64,000 bases of DNA from Methylobacterium sp. Leaf125 (GTDB taxonomy: Bacteria; Pseudomonadota; Alphaproteobacteria; Rhizobiales; Beijerinckiaceae). Every line of letters begins with the position of its first letter. The first letter of the stretch is position 1. The DNA lies in NCBI RefSeq assembly GCF_001423085.1, contig NZ_LMNU01000012.1:452185-516184 (forward strand), read 5' to 3'. The notes under the pieces are model-generated. The model had not been told where the DNA came from. It ran no database searches and saw nothing but the letters and a program-made list of their open reading frames with translations. Shown piece by piece: positions 62,400 to 64,000 of the stretch. The position numbers were made by a program, and so were the translations under genes.

Positions 62400-63169
62400 G
62401 GGCCCTCGACCGCATCGCCCTGACGTGCGGGCTCGGCTTCCTCTACGCGCCGATCCTGATCCTGGTGATCTACTCCTTCAACGCCTCGGCCCTGGTCACG
62501 GTCTGGGGCGGGTTCTCGACCCGCTGGTACGGCGTGCTCGTCGCCGACGTTCCCCTGCGTGAGGCGGCCGGCATCTCCCTGGTGGTGGCACTGGCCTCGG
62601 CCGCCCTCGCCACGGTGTTCGGGACCCTGGCGGCCCTGGCCCTCGATCGAGGCGGGCGCTTTGCAGGCCGCCGGGTCTTCCTCGGCCTGATCTATGCGCC
62701 GCTGGTCATGCCGGAGGTGATCACGGGGCTGTCGCTGCTGCTGCTCTTCGTCGGCTTCGGCCTCGATCGCGGCCTCCTCACCCTGGTCGTCGCGCACGCG
62801 ACCCTCGGTCTGGGCTTCGTGGCGGTGATCGTCGGGGCGCGCCTGCGCGGTCTCGACCGGTCGCTCGAGGAGGCAGCGGCCGATCTCGGCGCCGCTCCGG
62901 CGCGCGTCTTCGCCACCGTCACCCTGCCGCTGATCGCGCCGTCCCTGGCGGCGGCCTTCCTCCTCGCCTTCACCCTGTCCCTCGACGATCTCGTCATCGC
63001 GAGCTTCGTCTCGGGCCCGGGGGCGACGACCCTGCCGATGCGGCTCTACAGTCAGGTCCGGCTCGGGGTGAACCCGGAGATCAACGCGGCCTCGACGCTT
63101 CTCGTCGGCACCGTCACCGCCATCGTGCTCACGGCCTCTTGGCTGACCGGGCGCAAAGGTTCGGCCTGA
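62396..63169 (+). CDS. potC: PotC-like ABC permease
   Basis: 257 residues. TM1 (GLGFLYAPILILVIYSFNAS), WGGFSTRWYGVLVADVPLRE, LVMPEVITGLSLLLLF, EAA loop SLEEAAADLGAAPARVFATV, and FTLSLDDLVIASFVSGPG are all typical of PotC/PotI. GTG at 62396 overlaps the potB stop. The periplasmic binding protein (PotD/PotF) is not in the window. Confidence 0.9.
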   Translation: MRALDRIALTCGLGFLYAPILILVIYSFNASALVTVWGGFSTRWYGVLVADVPLREAAGISLVVALASAALATVFGTLAALALDRGGRFAGRRVFLGLIYAPLVMPEVITGLSLLLLFVGFGLDRGLLTLVVAHATLGLGFVAVIVGARLRGLDRSLEEAAADLGAAPARVFATVTLPLIAPSLAAAFLLAFTLSLDDLVIASFVSGPGATTLPMRLYSQVRLGVNPEINAASTLLVGTVTAIVLTASWLTGRKGSA

Positions 63170-63206
63170 GAGGGGCCGGGCCTCCGATCGGCTTGGCCTG
63201 CTGCGC

Positions 63207-63246
63207 GCTTGAACTGGGACGGGCTTGAACCGGGACGGGCTTGGCC
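63207..63246. repeat. 16-bp tandem repeat after potC
   Basis: GCTTGAACTGGGACGG is followed directly by GCTTGAACCGGGACGG and a partial third copy GCTTGG. A GAGAGGGGC motif occurs on both sides (63168 and 63263). It lies between convergent genes. Confidence 0.7.
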
Positions 63247-63294
63247 TTCGGAGATTGGGTCCGAGAGGGGCTTGGCTGGCGCGTCGGGTGTGCT

Positions 63295-64000
63295 CTAGGG
63301 CGCGTAGGCCCGGGCACCGGCCGGCAGCGCCAACCCGGCGGCGGGCATGCGCAGGGGGTTTGCCGGAGCCACCGCGCCGCCGCGCAGGTCCGGCACGGCG
63401 TCCCGGCCGAGGCTGCGCACGTCGAGTTCGCCGAAGGGGCCGGCGATCCGGAAGCGCATCGGCGGCCGCTTCTCCGATGCCGTCCCCCGTGCGGAGATCT
63501 CCGCGAGGGTGTCGCAGCGGCGGTCCGGCAGCGAGACGGTGCCGCGCAGGGAGGCAGCCAGGACGTTCGCCTCCATCGTGCCCTCGGTGATCTCGCCGAT
63601 GCCGTCGCGGAAGCGCAGGCTCAGGGTCGCGCGCTCGAACGCCGTGCGGCCGACGCGCCGGGCCGGCATCCGGTTGCGTTGGGCCGCCTCGTTCAGGTCG
63701 AACCCGATCAGGGTGCCGCCGTCGACCGAGAGGCCGGCATGGCCGTCGAGATGCTGCAGGAGCGCGTATAGGTCGGCGCCCGAGCCCTCGGCCTGGAACT
63801 GGCCCTGGGCCGTGCCGAGGATCCAGTTCTCCGGGCGCAGGTCGCCCGGGAAGGCCGCGAGGTCGAGCCGGTCGAAGGTGCCCTGGACCTTGGCCTCGGT
63901 CACGGCCGCGTCCTTCGGCGCGGTGGCGAGGGCGAGACGGCCCTTGAGGGTTCCGCCCGCTACGGAGGCGCGGCTGAGGGAGGCCTCGATGTTCCCGTCC
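63295..64000 (-). CDS. AsmA-family protein, C-terminal part (continues past the window)
   Basis: About 235 C-terminal residues are present. The sequence is repeated beta-rich segments (SVDGGTLIGFDLNEAAQRNR, then TLSLRFRDGIGEITEGTMEA, then LRGTVSLPDRRCDTLAEISA) typical of the AsmA/AsmA2 C-terminal domain, ending with MRFRIAGPFGELDVRS and a Pro/Ala tail. AsmA-like proteins move lipids between inner and outer membranes, like TamB earlier in the window. The 5' part is missing at the window edge. Confidence 0.85.
   Translation of the reverse strand, partial: DGNIEASLSRASVAGGTLKGRLALATAPKDAAVTEAKVQGTFDRLDLAAFPGDLRPENWILGTAQGQFQAEGSGADLYALLQHLDGHAGLSVDGGTLIGFDLNEAAQRNRMPARRVGRTAFERATLSLRFRDGIGEITEGTMEANVLAASLRGTVSLPDRRCDTLAEISARGTASEKRPPMRFRIAGPFGELDVRSLGRDAVPDLRGGAVAPANPLRMPAAGLALPAGARAYAP

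Overview
The window comes from a very GC-rich alphaproteobacterium. The mix of genes points to Methylobacterium, Methylorubrum or a close relative: a CYTH-CHAD protein, TlyA, TamA/TamB, CspA followed by a DUF6481 coiled coil, a DUF2934 protein with an Ala/Lys tail, an Inh-type lipoprotein and many small secreted proteins. The genus is inferred from gene content and was not tested by a search.

Bases 1 to about 4170 look like the end of an integrated mobile element. Four closely spaced plus-strand genes, two of the junctions ATGA overlaps, encode two small unknown proteins, a RecD2-like helicase and a protein resembling GmtX of gamma-mobile-trio elements. They are followed by a complete tRNA-Glu(UUC) on the minus strand. 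About 150 bases further on, in the same orientation, lies an orphan 5' portion of a second tRNA-Glu. It stops at the start of the anticodon stem and keeps a good promoter. The simplest reading is that the element split the host tRNA-Glu and brought an intact replacement, placed to be transcribed from the host promoter.

Bases 4.35-23.9 kb are mostly core genome. This part has three RNA methyltransferases (TrmH/RlmB-like, TlyA, RlmD-like), a CYTH-CHAD protein, a run of small secreted or unknown proteins including a 25-residue membrane microprotein, a HAD phosphatase, a peptide-deformylase homologue that has lost two metal ligands, the tamA-tamB operon, cspA and a DUF6481 gene.

Bases 23.9-33.1 kb carry a ZnuD-like TonB receptor. 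It is divergent from a ferredoxin-reductase-P450 operon, and two Zur-like boxes lie between them. A chemotaxis receptor and a Met-rich multicopper oxidase follow. Bases 33.5-43 kb hold a DUF2778/Tlde1-type L,D-transpeptidase, an Inh lipoprotein, a small envelope/exopolysaccharide group (beta-barrel porin, KdsD, GT61), mutL, azoR with a divergent HxlR regulator, and a spore-photoproduct-lyase-like radical SAM gene.

Bases 43-64 kb hold rsmD with a very long RluB-like pseudouridine synthase, csbD, an SDR remnant, tadA, an MFS transporter, an oligopeptide ABC system without ATPases, a GlcG/HbpS protein, an alpha/beta hydrolase, an ABC-F ATPase, a Crp/Fnr regulator followed by a PotABC-like transporter, and the C-terminal end of an AsmA-like protein. 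A recurring small-scale feature is 25-30 bp tandem duplication straddling stop codons, seen clearly three times.
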